Assembly (NCBI GenBank): GCA_017988335.1
Contig: JAGNRZ010000003.1
Span: 1-50,763 of the forward strand
Direction of reading: 5' to 3'
DNA length: 50,763 bases
Source of the DNA: Ferruginibacter sp.
GTDB lineage: Bacteria; Bacteroidota; Bacteroidia; Chitinophagales; Chitinophagaceae
Part shown: in pieces, positions 33,324 to 41,477 of the stretch
Numbering within the stretch: position 1 is the first letter of the stretch
Layout of the letters: each line of letters starts with the position of its first letter
Translations under genes and position numbers: made by a program
The notes under the pieces: model-generated
Seen by the model: only the letters and a program-made list of their open reading frames with translations
What the model was told of the DNA's origin: nothing
Database searches by the model: none

Positions 33324-34472
33324 ATGAAACACATTTTACCTTTTTTATTTTTAGCCCTTGCTTTTACAAGCTGCAAAACCAGTAAAGATTATTTACAAAG
33401 AAGTAACGAAGACAAAACTTTATTTGATATTGTAAAGAGACTAAACAAAAGCCCCAACGATGCCGATGCATTAAAAGCATTACCTATTGTATTTGATAAT
33501 GTTACTAAAGTTCACACAAACAAAATAGCTAAGTATACTAATTACAAAGAAATTACTCGTTGGGATAAAATAGTTGATGAGTACAATGCACTACAAAAAA
33601 TTTATGAAGCCGTTTCTACCTCATCTGTTGCTAGTAATTTGGTAACAACAGTTAACTATCAAAATGATATTTATAATACTAAACAAACTGCGGCAGAAGA
33701 CTACTACAACAATGCTTTGCAATTAATGCAATCGCAAGATAGAGATGATATTAAAAGAGCTTATACCTATTTTAATAAAGCCACCAAATTTGTTTCCAAT
33801 TATAGCGATGCTAAAATAAAAATGCAACAAGCTTTTCATGCTGCTACAATTAGTGTATTAATAAACCCTGTGCAAGACAATTCGTTTTTCTTTAACACAG
33901 GCTGGGGCAATAGTGGCTATAATTATAGCAATGAATATTTTCAACAAAACTTAGTAAGAGAATTAGGTGGACAATATGCTAACAGATACCCAGCAAAATT
34001 TTATACCGAGTGGGAAGCTAGGAGAGATAATGTAAAGCCTGATTGGGTGGTGAATTTGGTTTTAAGAAACTTAGATATACCTAGACCACAAACCACAACA
34101 ACACAACGTAATGTAAGTAAGCAAATAGAGGCTGGGAGAGATACCGCTGGAAGAGTTATTTATCAAACTGTATATGCTACCATTTATACAAACCGTCAAT
34201 CGTTTATTGCTAGAGGTGAAATGGATGTTAATATAACAGATGCCAATACACGTAGATATATTACTAGCGGAAGTTATAATGACGACTATAGCTGGCTACA
34301 AGAAACAGCAACGTACAGCGGCGATAGTAGAGCATTAAGTAGCAACGATTGGAATTTAATTAATAATAGAAATTTTAATCAACAACCCACAAAAGAAGAA
34401 GTGTTAAGAGAATTATATAGGCAGCTTTATCCGCAGTTGAGGAACAAAATTGCTTATGCGGTGGATTGGTAA
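33324..34472 (+). CDS. hypothetical lipoprotein
   Basis: This is a 382-residue protein with lipoprotein signal MKHILPFLFLALAFTSC. Helical repeats (about 25-165) with TPR-like spacing (ADALKALPIVFDN, then AEDYYNNALQLMQSQDRDD and AYTYFNKATKFV) are followed by a beta-rich C-terminal domain with tyrosines and arginines (RNVSKQIEAGRDTAGRV). It is probably anchored to the outer or inner membrane. No named family is recognised. It is the only gene here with a strong Shine-Dalgarno site. Confidence 0.75.
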   Translation: MKHILPFLFLALAFTSCKTSKDYLQRSNEDKTLFDIVKRLNKSPNDADALKALPIVFDNVTKVHTNKIAKYTNYKEITRWDKIVDEYNALQKIYEAVSTSSVASNLVTTVNYQNDIYNTKQTAAEDYYNNALQLMQSQDRDDIKRAYTYFNKATKFVSNYSDAKIKMQQAFHAATISVLINPVQDNSFFFNTGWGNSGYNYSNEYFQQNLVRELGGQYANRYPAKFYTEWEARRDNVKPDWVVNLVLRNLDIPRPQTTTTQRNVSKQIEAGRDTAGRVIYQTVYATIYTNRQSFIARGEMDVNITDANTRRYITSGSYNDDYSWLQETATYSGDSRALSSNDWNLINNRNFNQQPTKEEVLRELYRQLYPQLRNKIAYAVDW

Positions 34473-34478
34473 TTATTT

Positions 34479-34546
34479 AACCGCAAAGACGCTAAAACAC
34501 AAAGAAAACATAAATTTAAACTTAGCGTCTTTGCCTTAGCGGTTTT
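34479..34546. repeat. 'AACCGCAAAGACGCTAA' inverted repeat, probable bidirectional terminator
   Basis: The arms AACCGCAAAGACGCTAA (34479-34495) and TTAGCGTCTTTG-CCTTAG-CGGTT (34522-34544) pair with a 6-nt bulge around an A-rich loop of about 26 nt. It fills the gap between the stop codons of the lipoprotein gene (34472) and feoB (34548). A run of T follows on the plus strand. Similar 'CGCAAAGACGC' elements are common between Bacteroidota genes. Confidence 0.85.
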
Positions 34547-34547
34547 T

Positions 34548-36662
34548 CTATTTAAAAATAGTATACACCACCCAACTCAACACATACGCCAACCCGGTCA
34601 TATAAATCAATTGAAAAATAGGCCATTTCCAAGTTTTAGTTTCTCTTTTTACAATGGCTAATGTACTCATGCATTGCATAGCAAGCATATAAAAAATCAT
34701 TAACGATAAGCCAGTAGCAAGGCTATATACTTTTGTGCCATCGCTTTTTACAGCGGCATTCATTTTTTGTTTTAATCTATAATCGTTTGTTTCGGTTTCT
34801 GCACTGTATAGTGTGGCCATAGTGCCTACAAATACTTCTCTTGCTGCAAATGATGTAACTAATGCAATTCCAATTTTCCAATCGTACCCTAATGGTTGTA
34901 TAGCTGGCTCAATAGTTTTACCCAAAATACCTGCATAAGAGTTTTCAAGTAATGCGGTGTTACGTTCCTTTTGGTAGCTTTCGGCTAATGATGGATATGT
35001 TTCTATTAAGGCATCATATTTTTTTGTAACAGCAGCCATTCTTTCCTTAGGACCATAGGTGCTTAATGCCCATAAAATAAGGCTTATAATCATAATTACT
35101 TTGCCTGCATCAAACACAAATATTTTTGCCTTTTCTATCATGGTGTTTACCGCATTTTTCCAACGAGGCCCTCGGTACATAGGTAGTTCTAAAATAAAAA
35201 AACTACGTTCGGTACTTTTTATAAACCATTTTAAAATATACGATACAAGCAATGCTATTAAAGTGCTAAACAAATACAAAAACATCATTACCAAGCCTTG
35301 TAAACTTATAAAACCTAAATACAATTTTGATGGAATAACTAATGCAATCAAAATAGTATACACCGGCAACCTAGCACTACAACTCATTAATGGTGTAACC
35401 AAAATGGTAAGCAATCTTTCTTTTTTATTTTCAATATTTCTAGCACTCATAATAGCAGGTACGGCACAAGCATAACCGCTAATCATTGGCATTACACTTT
35501 TTCCATTTAGCCCTACCTTACGCATAAGCTTATCACTTAAAAAACTTATTCTAGCCATATAGCCAGTATCTTCTAAAATAGTTATCAGCCCAAATAGTAT
35601 CATTATTTGTGGAACAAAAACTAATATGCCACTAAGTCCTGCTAAAATTCCGTTTATAAACAAATCGGTAAACCACCCTTTAGGCAATACGGTAGTAAGC
35701 CACCCCGTCATATTACCAAAGCCGTTTTCTATCCAATCCATGGGGTATTGTGCAATAAAAAATACACTTTGAAATAAAATAAAAAGCACCGCCAATAATA
35801 TTAAGTAACCCCAAGTACGGTGTAGTAAAATATTGTCTAGCTTTTCGGTAAACAATGCTTTTTGTAACGGATCGCTTTCTACTACGGTTTGATGCATAAT
35901 TTGTTTTATACGACCATAGCGTTGCATTATTTCCTCTGCCTGTGTTTTGGTAGGATTAAATTTTGTATCTACTTCAATTTGCTCAATAGTATTTTGCATT
36001 GTTTGGTTTAATGCAAAATTTTCATGATTAATTAAGTAATGAATAGCCTCGTATTTGCCCAATTGCGGTAGTTGCTTTTGAATAGCTGCAATGGAGGGTT
36101 GTGCTAAATTGTTACTATCTATAAAATCTTTATAGGCTGTATTTGGTAGGTTTTGTATTGTAACTTCTATTGCTTTTTTTAGCTGAGGTATACCTTTGTT
36201 TTTTCGTGGGTTAATGGGTACCACCGAAACGCCTAATTCTCTTTCTAACCCTGCAATATCTATTTGAGTTCCTTTTTGTTTGGCTAAATCCATCATGGAT
36301 AAGGCCACCACAACCGGTATTTTTAAATCAATTATTTGAGAGCAAAATAATAAGTTACGTTTTAGGTTACTAGCATCTGCCACTAACAACACCATATCTG
36401 GCTTTATTTCTTCATCTTGCTGTAACAACACTTTGTAGGCCACCCACTCATCAGCTCTTTTGGGATACAAGCTGTAGGTACCGGGCAAGTCAATAATATT
36501 GGCTGTTAGTGTTTCGTTTATTTTACTAGTGCCTGTTTTTTTATCTACCGTAACTCCAGGAAAATTGCCTATTTTTTGTTTAAGACCTGTAAGTTCGTTA
36601 AACAACGAACTTTTGCCACTATTAGGGTTGCCAACTAACGCTATATTTATCTGTTTTGCCAA
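34548..36662 (-). CDS. feoB: ferrous iron transport protein B (FeoB)
   Basis: The inner-membrane GTPase-coupled Fe(II) transporter, 704 residues. The G domain has G1 GNPNSGKSS (11-19), the G2-region GNFPGVTV, G3 DLPGTYSL (58-65), and at G4 SMMD (122-125) where NxxD is usual. The membrane part (from about 290) contains the FeoB-typical GVKVLFVP-region GILVFVPQIMILFGLI, MISGYACAVPAIMSAR and FAAREVFVGTMATLYS. The start is TTG at 36662, because no ATG precedes the G1 motif. No feoA or feoC is adjacent. A -7 box ends 4 nt before the start. Confidence 0.95.
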   Translation of the reverse strand: MAKQINIALVGNPNSGKSSLFNELTGLKQKIGNFPGVTVDKKTGTSKINETLTANIIDLPGTYSLYPKRADEWVAYKVLLQQDEEIKPDMVLLVADASNLKRNLLFCSQIIDLKIPVVVALSMMDLAKQKGTQIDIAGLERELGVSVVPINPRKNKGIPQLKKAIEVTIQNLPNTAYKDFIDSNNLAQPSIAAIQKQLPQLGKYEAIHYLINHENFALNQTMQNTIEQIEVDTKFNPTKTQAEEIMQRYGRIKQIMHQTVVESDPLQKALFTEKLDNILLHRTWGYLILLAVLFILFQSVFFIAQYPMDWIENGFGNMTGWLTTVLPKGWFTDLFINGILAGLSGILVFVPQIMILFGLITILEDTGYMARISFLSDKLMRKVGLNGKSVMPMISGYACAVPAIMSARNIENKKERLLTILVTPLMSCSARLPVYTILIALVIPSKLYLGFISLQGLVMMFLYLFSTLIALLVSYILKWFIKSTERSFFILELPMYRGPRWKNAVNTMIEKAKIFVFDAGKVIMIISLILWALSTYGPKERMAAVTKKYDALIETYPSLAESYQKERNTALLENSYAGILGKTIEPAIQPLGYDWKIGIALVTSFAAREVFVGTMATLYSAETETNDYRLKQKMNAAVKSDGTKVYSLATGLSLMIFYMLAMQCMSTLAIVKRETKTWKWPIFQLIYMTGLAYVLSWVVYTIFK

Positions 36663-36666
36663 AAGG

Positions 36667-36674
36667 CAAAAATA
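36667..36674 (-). promoter_or_regulatory. Bacteroidota -7 promoter box of feoB
   Basis: TATTTTTG matches TAnnTTTG and ends 4 nt before the TTG start at 36662. Confidence 0.45.
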
Positions 36675-36777
36675 AAATTTATTATGGGTAATTAGGTTAC
36701 GATATAAGAAACATGGTTTTTATTATACGGAAAATCAAATTTTACAAAACCTTGGCAGTAAAACTGTAGTAGTTGGT

Positions 36778-36785
36778 TAACTTTG
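36778..36785 (+). promoter_or_regulatory. Bacteroidota -7 promoter box of the M28 peptidase operon
   Basis: TAACTTTG matches TAnnTTTG, 19 nt before the ATG at 36805. It is divergent from the feoB promoter. Confidence 0.5.
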
Positions 36786-36804
36786 CACTTTAATAAATAA
36801 AAAT

Positions 36805-38445
36805 ATGCAAGTAAGATTAATTGTATTGTTGCTAAGCATTAGCTCATTGACTTTTGCTCAAAAATCAAAAAAAGCCACAAAGTTTATTTTAAGTAATATT
36901 CAAACTCATGTGAGTTTTTTGGCAGATGATAAATTAGAGGGTAGAAGAACGGGTAGTGCTGGAGAAAAGCTGGCATATGAATATATAAGCAATACTTTTA
37001 AAAGCTATGGCTTGCAACCTAAGGGAGATAACGGTTCTTATATTCAGCCTTTTGAAGTAAATGATGGTAAAGGCATTAATAAAAATACTGCACTAATTAT
37101 TGATGGGCATGATTTAGTAGTTGAAAAAGATTTTTTTCCATTATCTTTTTCTGCCAATAAAAATATTGAAGCAATGGCTGCTATGGCATTGCCCGAAAAA
37201 GGAACTATACATTTTTGGAATGTAAAGGGGGTGTTGGAAGAAAATAAAAATAATCCTCATTTTGATTTTAACGATGCTGTAAAAAGCAGAATAAAAACAG
37301 CTGCCGAAAGAGGGGCAACGGGTTTACTTGTTTTTAATACTTCTAGTATTGATGATGGCTTAAAGTTTGAAGCAAAAGACAAAACACCTTTGGCAGATAT
37401 ACCTGTGGTGTACATAAAAAAATCAATTGCGGAAAAATATTTAAAAGATGAAACTACATCACATGATGTAAAACTTAAGGTAGATATAAGCGAAAGAAAA
37501 CGAACAGGACATAATGTAGTTGGCTATGTTGATAATGGTGCCAATAATACTATTGTTATTGGTGCCCATTACGATCACTTAGGTTATGGCGAAGACCATA
37601 ACAGTTTATTTACTGGCACAAAACCAGAAGTACATAACGGTGCCGATGATAATGCTAGTGGTACTGCTGCTATGTTGGAGTTAGGCAAATTAATTTCTGC
37701 ATCAAAACTAAAAAAGTACAATTATATATTTGTTGCGTTTAGTGGTGAAGAGTTAGGTTTATATGGTAGTAAATATTTTACCGAACATTCGCCATTACCT
37801 ACTAGCGGTATTAATTACATGATTAATTTAGATATGGTGGGCAGGCTTAGCGATAGCACACACGGCTTAAGCATTGGAGGCTATGGCACATCACCAACTT
37901 GGGGTAAACTATTATCGGCAAAGGATAGTTATTTTACCATAAAGTTTGATAGTAGTGGCACAGGTCCTAGCGATCATACTAGTTTTTATAGAAAAGATAT
38001 TCCAGTACTTTTCTTTTTTACAGGAGTGCATAGCGACTATCATAAACCTAGCGATGATGCTAATAAAATTAATTACGAAGGCACAACAAAAATTGTAAAA
38101 TACATTTATAATTTGGTAGAAGCTACTAATAGTATTGAACGTTTACCTTTTTCAAAAACAAGAGAAGCCGCCACCACTGCTAAAAGTAGCTTTAAAGTTA
38201 CCTTAGGCATAATGCCCGATTACACATTTAGTGGAAGCGGTGTACGAGTAGATGGTGTTAGCGAAGGAAAGGCTGCCCAAAAAATAGGCATTGTTGCAGG
38301 TGATGTTGTTGAACAATTAGGTGATATTAAGTTTACTGATGTACAAGGTTACATGAGTGCATTGGGTAAGTTTAAAAAAGGCGATGCCACAAAAGTAAAA
38401 GTAAAAAGAGGGGATAAAGAATTGTGGTTTGATATTGTGTTTTAA
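36805..38445 (+). CDS. M28 family metallopeptidase with PA and PDZ domains
   Basis: This is a 546-residue exported aminopeptidase. Signal peptide MQVRLIVLLLSISSLTFAQ; an N-terminal helical part (about 25-90); a PA domain insertion (about 100-240, GATGLLVFNTSSI, IPVVYIKKS). The M28 catalytic core has IVIGAHYDHLGYGE (zinc His and its partner Asp), NGADDNASGTAAMLELG, AFSGEELGLYGSKYF, NLDMVGR and a final TGVHSDYHKPSDD. The last 90 residues (LGIMPDYTFSGSGVRVDGV...) form a PDZ domain. It heads a closely spaced five-gene run ending at 40105. Confidence 0.94.
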   Translation: MQVRLIVLLLSISSLTFAQKSKKATKFILSNIQTHVSFLADDKLEGRRTGSAGEKLAYEYISNTFKSYGLQPKGDNGSYIQPFEVNDGKGINKNTALIIDGHDLVVEKDFFPLSFSANKNIEAMAAMALPEKGTIHFWNVKGVLEENKNNPHFDFNDAVKSRIKTAAERGATGLLVFNTSSIDDGLKFEAKDKTPLADIPVVYIKKSIAEKYLKDETTSHDVKLKVDISERKRTGHNVVGYVDNGANNTIVIGAHYDHLGYGEDHNSLFTGTKPEVHNGADDNASGTAAMLELGKLISASKLKKYNYIFVAFSGEELGLYGSKYFTEHSPLPTSGINYMINLDMVGRLSDSTHGLSIGGYGTSPTWGKLLSAKDSYFTIKFDSSGTGPSDHTSFYRKDIPVLFFFTGVHSDYHKPSDDANKINYEGTTKIVKYIYNLVEATNSIERLPFSKTREAATTAKSSFKVTLGIMPDYTFSGSGVRVDGVSEGKAAQKIGIVAGDVVEQLGDIKFTDVQGYMSALGKFKKGDATKVKVKRGDKELWFDIVF

Positions 38446-38456
38446 ATAAGTAACTC

Positions 38457-38780
38457 ATGAAACCGTCAAACAAATTAAAAATTAAAACTTTAGATAAGGG
38501 TTGGAGTGATAATGATAATATTATGCTTCATGCATGTTTTGGTTTGCTAGCTGATTGTATAGAAAATGAAAAATTACTTTCAAAAAAAATGTTTGATTGG
38601 GACCACAACGAAAAAACCAAAAAAGAAAAGACAGAATTAAAAGCTTTATACAAGTGGTGGAAAAATAGAATAAAAGCAGAGCAAAAGGGGAAGCTTAAAG
38701 CAGATGATGAAAATCAATACAAGGAAGATAATGAAATGTTGATTAGACTTGTTTTAATACGTAATATATTGTGGACATAA
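38457..38780 (+). CDS. hypothetical protein
   Basis: This is a 107-residue soluble, highly charged, helical protein. It has tryptophans at WSDND, FDWDHNE and KWWKNRIKAEQKGK, and lysine-rich C-terminal helices. No known domain. The ATG at 38457 follows the peptidase stop by 11 nt, so it is co-transcribed. Similar short 'WWK(N)R' proteins occur in phages, but nothing here is phage-like. Confidence 0.7.
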   Translation: MKPSNKLKIKTLDKGWSDNDNIMLHACFGLLADCIENEKLLSKKMFDWDHNEKTKKEKTELKALYKWWKNRIKAEQKGKLKADDENQYKEDNEMLIRLVLIRNILWT

Positions 38781-38816
38781 TAAATAATGTTACAAACGCT
38801 TCCTTAGCGGTTAACC

Positions 38817-39251
38817 ATGAAACTAAAAATTGATAACGAAACATTAGCTCAAGAATTTTTTGAAGATGCTATACTCTTGGGGATTGTTGCACCTGTTAAA
38901 GATTATCAATTTAGTTGGCAATTAAATCAATTGCTAGGTTTTAACTTTCGAGTAAACAACGATATTGAAATACAGCTTACCAAAAAACAACGTAAATATT
39001 TTTTTGCTATTTACGAGTATCAAGTACCCTCTTCTTCGTTAACACATTATTTATACAACAACCAATTTGATGGCGAATATTTATTGCCAGAGTTTAAGCA
39101 CTTAGATTTTTTATGGTTAATAAAAGGTGATTTTTTTGCAACTGAAGAATTAAAAAATTTAATTCAATCCATAAAAACATTACCCGGCGTACAGTTAATT
39201 AACGAAATGACGAATGAGAAGATAAAGAATAAACAACATTTAATTTTTTAA
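38817..39251 (+). CDS. IPExxxVDY-family-like protein
   Basis: This is a 144-residue protein resembling the small Bacteroidota family named after the motif IPExxxVDY. Here the equivalent is [15 protein letters not shown] (about 97-111). The pattern [18 protein letters not shown], then YLYNN...GEYLLPE also fits. Function unknown. It lies 2 nt before the pterin dehydratase gene. Confidence 0.55.
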   Translation: MKLKIDNETLAQEFFEDAILLGIVAPVKDYQFSWQLNQLLGFNFRVNNDIEIQLTKKQRKYFFAIYEYQVPSSSLTHYLYNNQFDGEYLLPEFKHLDFLWLIKGDFFATEELKNLIQSIKTLPGVQLINEMTNEKIKNKQHLIF

Positions 39252-39253
39252 GT

Positions 39254-39484
39254 ATGTGGAAAGAAAAAAACAACACCCTCTATAAAAAATTTGAATTTAA
39301 AAATTTTTCTGCCGCTTTTGCATTTATGACAAGAGTGGCTATAGAAGCAGAAAAAATGGATCATCATCCCTTATGGACAAACGTGTACAATAAAGTAGAA
39401 ATATGGTTAAGCACACATGATGCTGGTAATGTTGTAACGGATAAGGATAGAAAATTGGCTGAAAAAATTGATTCCCTTTTATAA
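39254..39484 (+). CDS. pterin-4a-carbinolamine dehydratase-like protein (DCoH/PCD family)
   Basis: This is a 76-residue protein of the DCoH/PhhB family. The catalytic histidine region is [27 protein letters not shown] (about 33-58 in family alignment), with His-His-Pro and the second His-Asp. It dehydrates 4a-hydroxytetrahydrobiopterin. It is shorter at the N-terminus than the 95-105-residue enzymes, but a compact form is common in Bacteroidota. No phenylalanine hydroxylase is nearby. Confidence 0.88.
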   Translation: MWKEKNNTLYKKFEFKNFSAAFAFMTRVAIEAEKMDHHPLWTNVYNKVEIWLSTHDAGNVVTDKDRKLAEKIDSLL

Positions 39485-39493
39485 ATTAGTTTT

Positions 39494-40105
39494 ATGAAAA
39501 AACATTTTTTCTTTTTTTGTTTAATAATATTTTGTTCATCTATAAATGCCCAACAAAATGCTTTAGTGCAAAATAAAAAAACGATTCAACTAAAATTAAA
39601 AAACTGGATAGCATCATTCAATAATTTTAATTTTAGCGATTTTATTAAAATTGATACTTTAGGGTTTTACAATAGTGATTCAACCGATGTTGAGTTTGAT
39701 ATGGAACTTTTTAAAGATTTACGCCCCATGTTTAGCCAAAGTAAAAACAAAAGGTTTATTATAGATGCTTTTTCCAACCAAATGGGGCCTGAAAAAAAAG
39801 GAAATAAATATTACACCAATGCTGATGATGGCGGATATGTAGATATTTGGGATTTGAAAGAAAAAAAGCGTTATCCCATTTTTTACAATAGTTTTTCAAA
39901 TTGGGTACAAGATTCTTTTTGGCTAACTGACTCAACTTTCGTTTTAGGGTGTATTGATAATTTTGAACTTGGCAAAAGGCAACCATTTATTTTTATTGGT
40001 AATTTTTACTCAAAAACAATGATTTGTTTTAGAAATAGCAATAAAAATTATTTACAAAAAAAGAAAGGCTATATAATTAATACGCCAGTACCTATTGTTT
40101 ATTAA
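39494..40105 (+). CDS. secreted hypothetical protein
   Basis: This is a 203-residue protein with signal peptide MKKHFFFFCLIIFCSSINAQ. The mature part is aromatic and asparagine-rich, with DDGGYVDIWDLKEKKRYP and DSFWLTDSTFVLGCIDN, a pattern suggesting beta-propeller or beta-sandwich blades. No family is recognised. It is the last gene of the five-gene run and converges with selD with a 3-nt gap. Confidence 0.65.
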   Translation: MKKHFFFFCLIIFCSSINAQQNALVQNKKTIQLKLKNWIASFNNFNFSDFIKIDTLGFYNSDSTDVEFDMELFKDLRPMFSQSKNKRFIIDAFSNQMGPEKKGNKYYTNADDGGYVDIWDLKEKKRYPIFYNSFSNWVQDSFWLTDSTFVLGCIDNFELGKRQPFIFIGNFYSKTMICFRNSNKNYLQKKKGYIINTPVPIVY

Positions 40106-40108
40106 TCT

Positions 40109-41158
40109 TTATTTTATTAAAATAACTTTATCCTCTTTCTCAATAAACCTACCCACAGGCTCTACAAAGCCTTGCAATCCATTTTCAATAAATAATTTTT
40201 GTATTTCTTCAACACCTTCTTGTTTAACAGCAATTAATAAGCCTCCATTGGTTTGAGGATCGGGTAGTAGGTTAAAGGCTTCCATTACATTTACGCCTTT
40301 ATCAAAACCTACTTTGGTACTATAGCTATTCCAGTTGCGGTAGGTAGCATCTGGTACTATGCGTTGTTTTAAAAATTCGGTAGCACCATCTATTACGTTT
40401 AGTTTGTTGTAATATAGCTCTGCACTTAGGTTGCTACCTTCTGCCATTTCAATTAAATGCCCTAGTAAGCCAAAGCCTGTGACATCTGTCATGGCGGTAA
40501 CATGGGTTATTTTACCTAACTGCTCACCAATAGTATTTAGGGTGGCTAATTGTGTGGTTAATGTTTGCAATAACTCTTTACTTAACAAACCTCTTTTTTG
40601 TGCCGTAGCTAAAATACCTACGCCTATGGGTTTGGTTAAAAACAATACATCGCCTTGCTGTGCAGTATTGTTTTGTTTTAGGTTTTTAATATCAACTATA
40701 CCGGTTACGGCTAGCCCAAAAATAGGTTCGGTACTATCTATACTATGCCCACCGGCTAGTGGTATTCCAGCTTGTAAACAAATTTCTCTGGCACCTTCTA
40801 ACACTTTTTGTGCTAACGCTGTAGATAGTTTTTCAACTGGCCAACCTAATATAGCAATGGCCATAAGCGGTTTTCCGCCCATGGCATACACATCGCTAAT
40901 GGCATTGGCACTGGCAATTTTTCCAAAATCGGTAGCATCATCTACAATAGGCATAAAAAAATCGGTAGTGCTAATTAATGCGGTGCTGTTGCCTAAATCG
41001 TACACAGCGGCATCATCTTTACTGCTATTACCTACTAATAATTTTTTATTGTTGGGGAAACTAATATTGCTTTGTAAAATTTGCTCTAACACTTGCGGTG
41101 CTATTTTGCAACCACAGCCTGCACCACGAGAGTATTGGGTAAGTTTTATTTCATCCAT
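40109..41158 (-). CDS. selD: selenide, water dikinase (selenophosphate synthetase)
   Basis: Makes selenophosphate from selenide and ATP, the selenium donor for tRNA 2-selenouridine and selenocysteine. 349 residues from the ATG at 41158. The catalytic region is GAGCGCKIAP (residues 12-21) with Cys15, Cys17 and Lys18. All are ordinary codons, so this is the cysteine, not the selenocysteine, form. Further motifs are STTDFFMPIVDD, LAGGHSIDSTEPIFG and TDVTGFGLLGHLIEMA. mnmH lies about 1.5 kb upstream on the same strand. A -7 box ends 3 nt before the ATG. Confidence 0.97.
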   Translation of the reverse strand: MDEIKLTQYSRGAGCGCKIAPQVLEQILQSNISFPNNKKLLVGNSSKDDAAVYDLGNSTALISTTDFFMPIVDDATDFGKIASANAISDVYAMGGKPLMAIAILGWPVEKLSTALAQKVLEGAREICLQAGIPLAGGHSIDSTEPIFGLAVTGIVDIKNLKQNNTAQQGDVLFLTKPIGVGILATAQKRGLLSKELLQTLTTQLATLNTIGEQLGKITHVTAMTDVTGFGLLGHLIEMAEGSNLSAELYYNKLNVIDGATEFLKQRIVPDATYRNWNSYSTKVGFDKGVNVMEAFNLLPDPQTNGGLLIAVKQEGVEEIQKLFIENGLQGFVEPVGRFIEKEDKVILIK

Positions 41159-41161
41159 ATT

Positions 41162-41169
41162 CAAAAGTA
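41162..41169 (-). promoter_or_regulatory. Bacteroidota -7 promoter box of selD
   Basis: TACTTTTG matches TAnnTTTG and ends 3 nt before the selD ATG, implying a leaderless mRNA. Confidence 0.5.
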
Positions 41170-41298
41170 CTAAAAGCAAATTTGGATTGCGAATGATTTC
41201 TTACACTTTAAGACTTTTGTAAACTATAGGTTTCTCTCTTATTGAAATTACGAAAGAAGGTAGGTTAATAAATAAAGCAAAATCTTTCCTATTAACAC

Positions 41299-41474
41299 CG
41301 GTTTCGACAGGCTCAACCTGACAACTTTTATTAGCACACATTAAAAGCTTAAAAGGCATTACATATTATATTACTAAGAAGCTCTGTGAAGTAGAGATTT
41401 CTCCTTCGTCGAAATGACAAAAAAAATGAAGAAAAATCATATTATACCATAACCATCATAACAATCTGCGTTCT
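41299..41474. repeat. cluster of three different intergenic repeat fragments
   Basis: The gap between selD and the next gene holds CGGTTTCGACAGGCTCAACC (41299-41318), GTAGAGATTTCTCCTTCGTCGAAATGACA-like sequence (41391-41419) and a single arm of the 'AAAAATCATATT...CTGCGTTCT' family (41431-41474), whose other copy is the long inverted repeat at 11501-11610. The first two have the look of very common Bacteroidota dispersed repeats. No gene is seen here. Confidence 0.65.
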
Positions 41475-41477
41475 GTA

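Noticed and set aside
41108-41125. Selenocysteine codon in selD
   Set aside because: The catalytic region reads TGT and TGC, ordinary cysteines, with no in-frame TGA.
40431-41222. Plus-strand ORF of 263 residues opposite selD
   Set aside because: It is cysteine- and serine-rich nonsense opposite a conserved enzyme.
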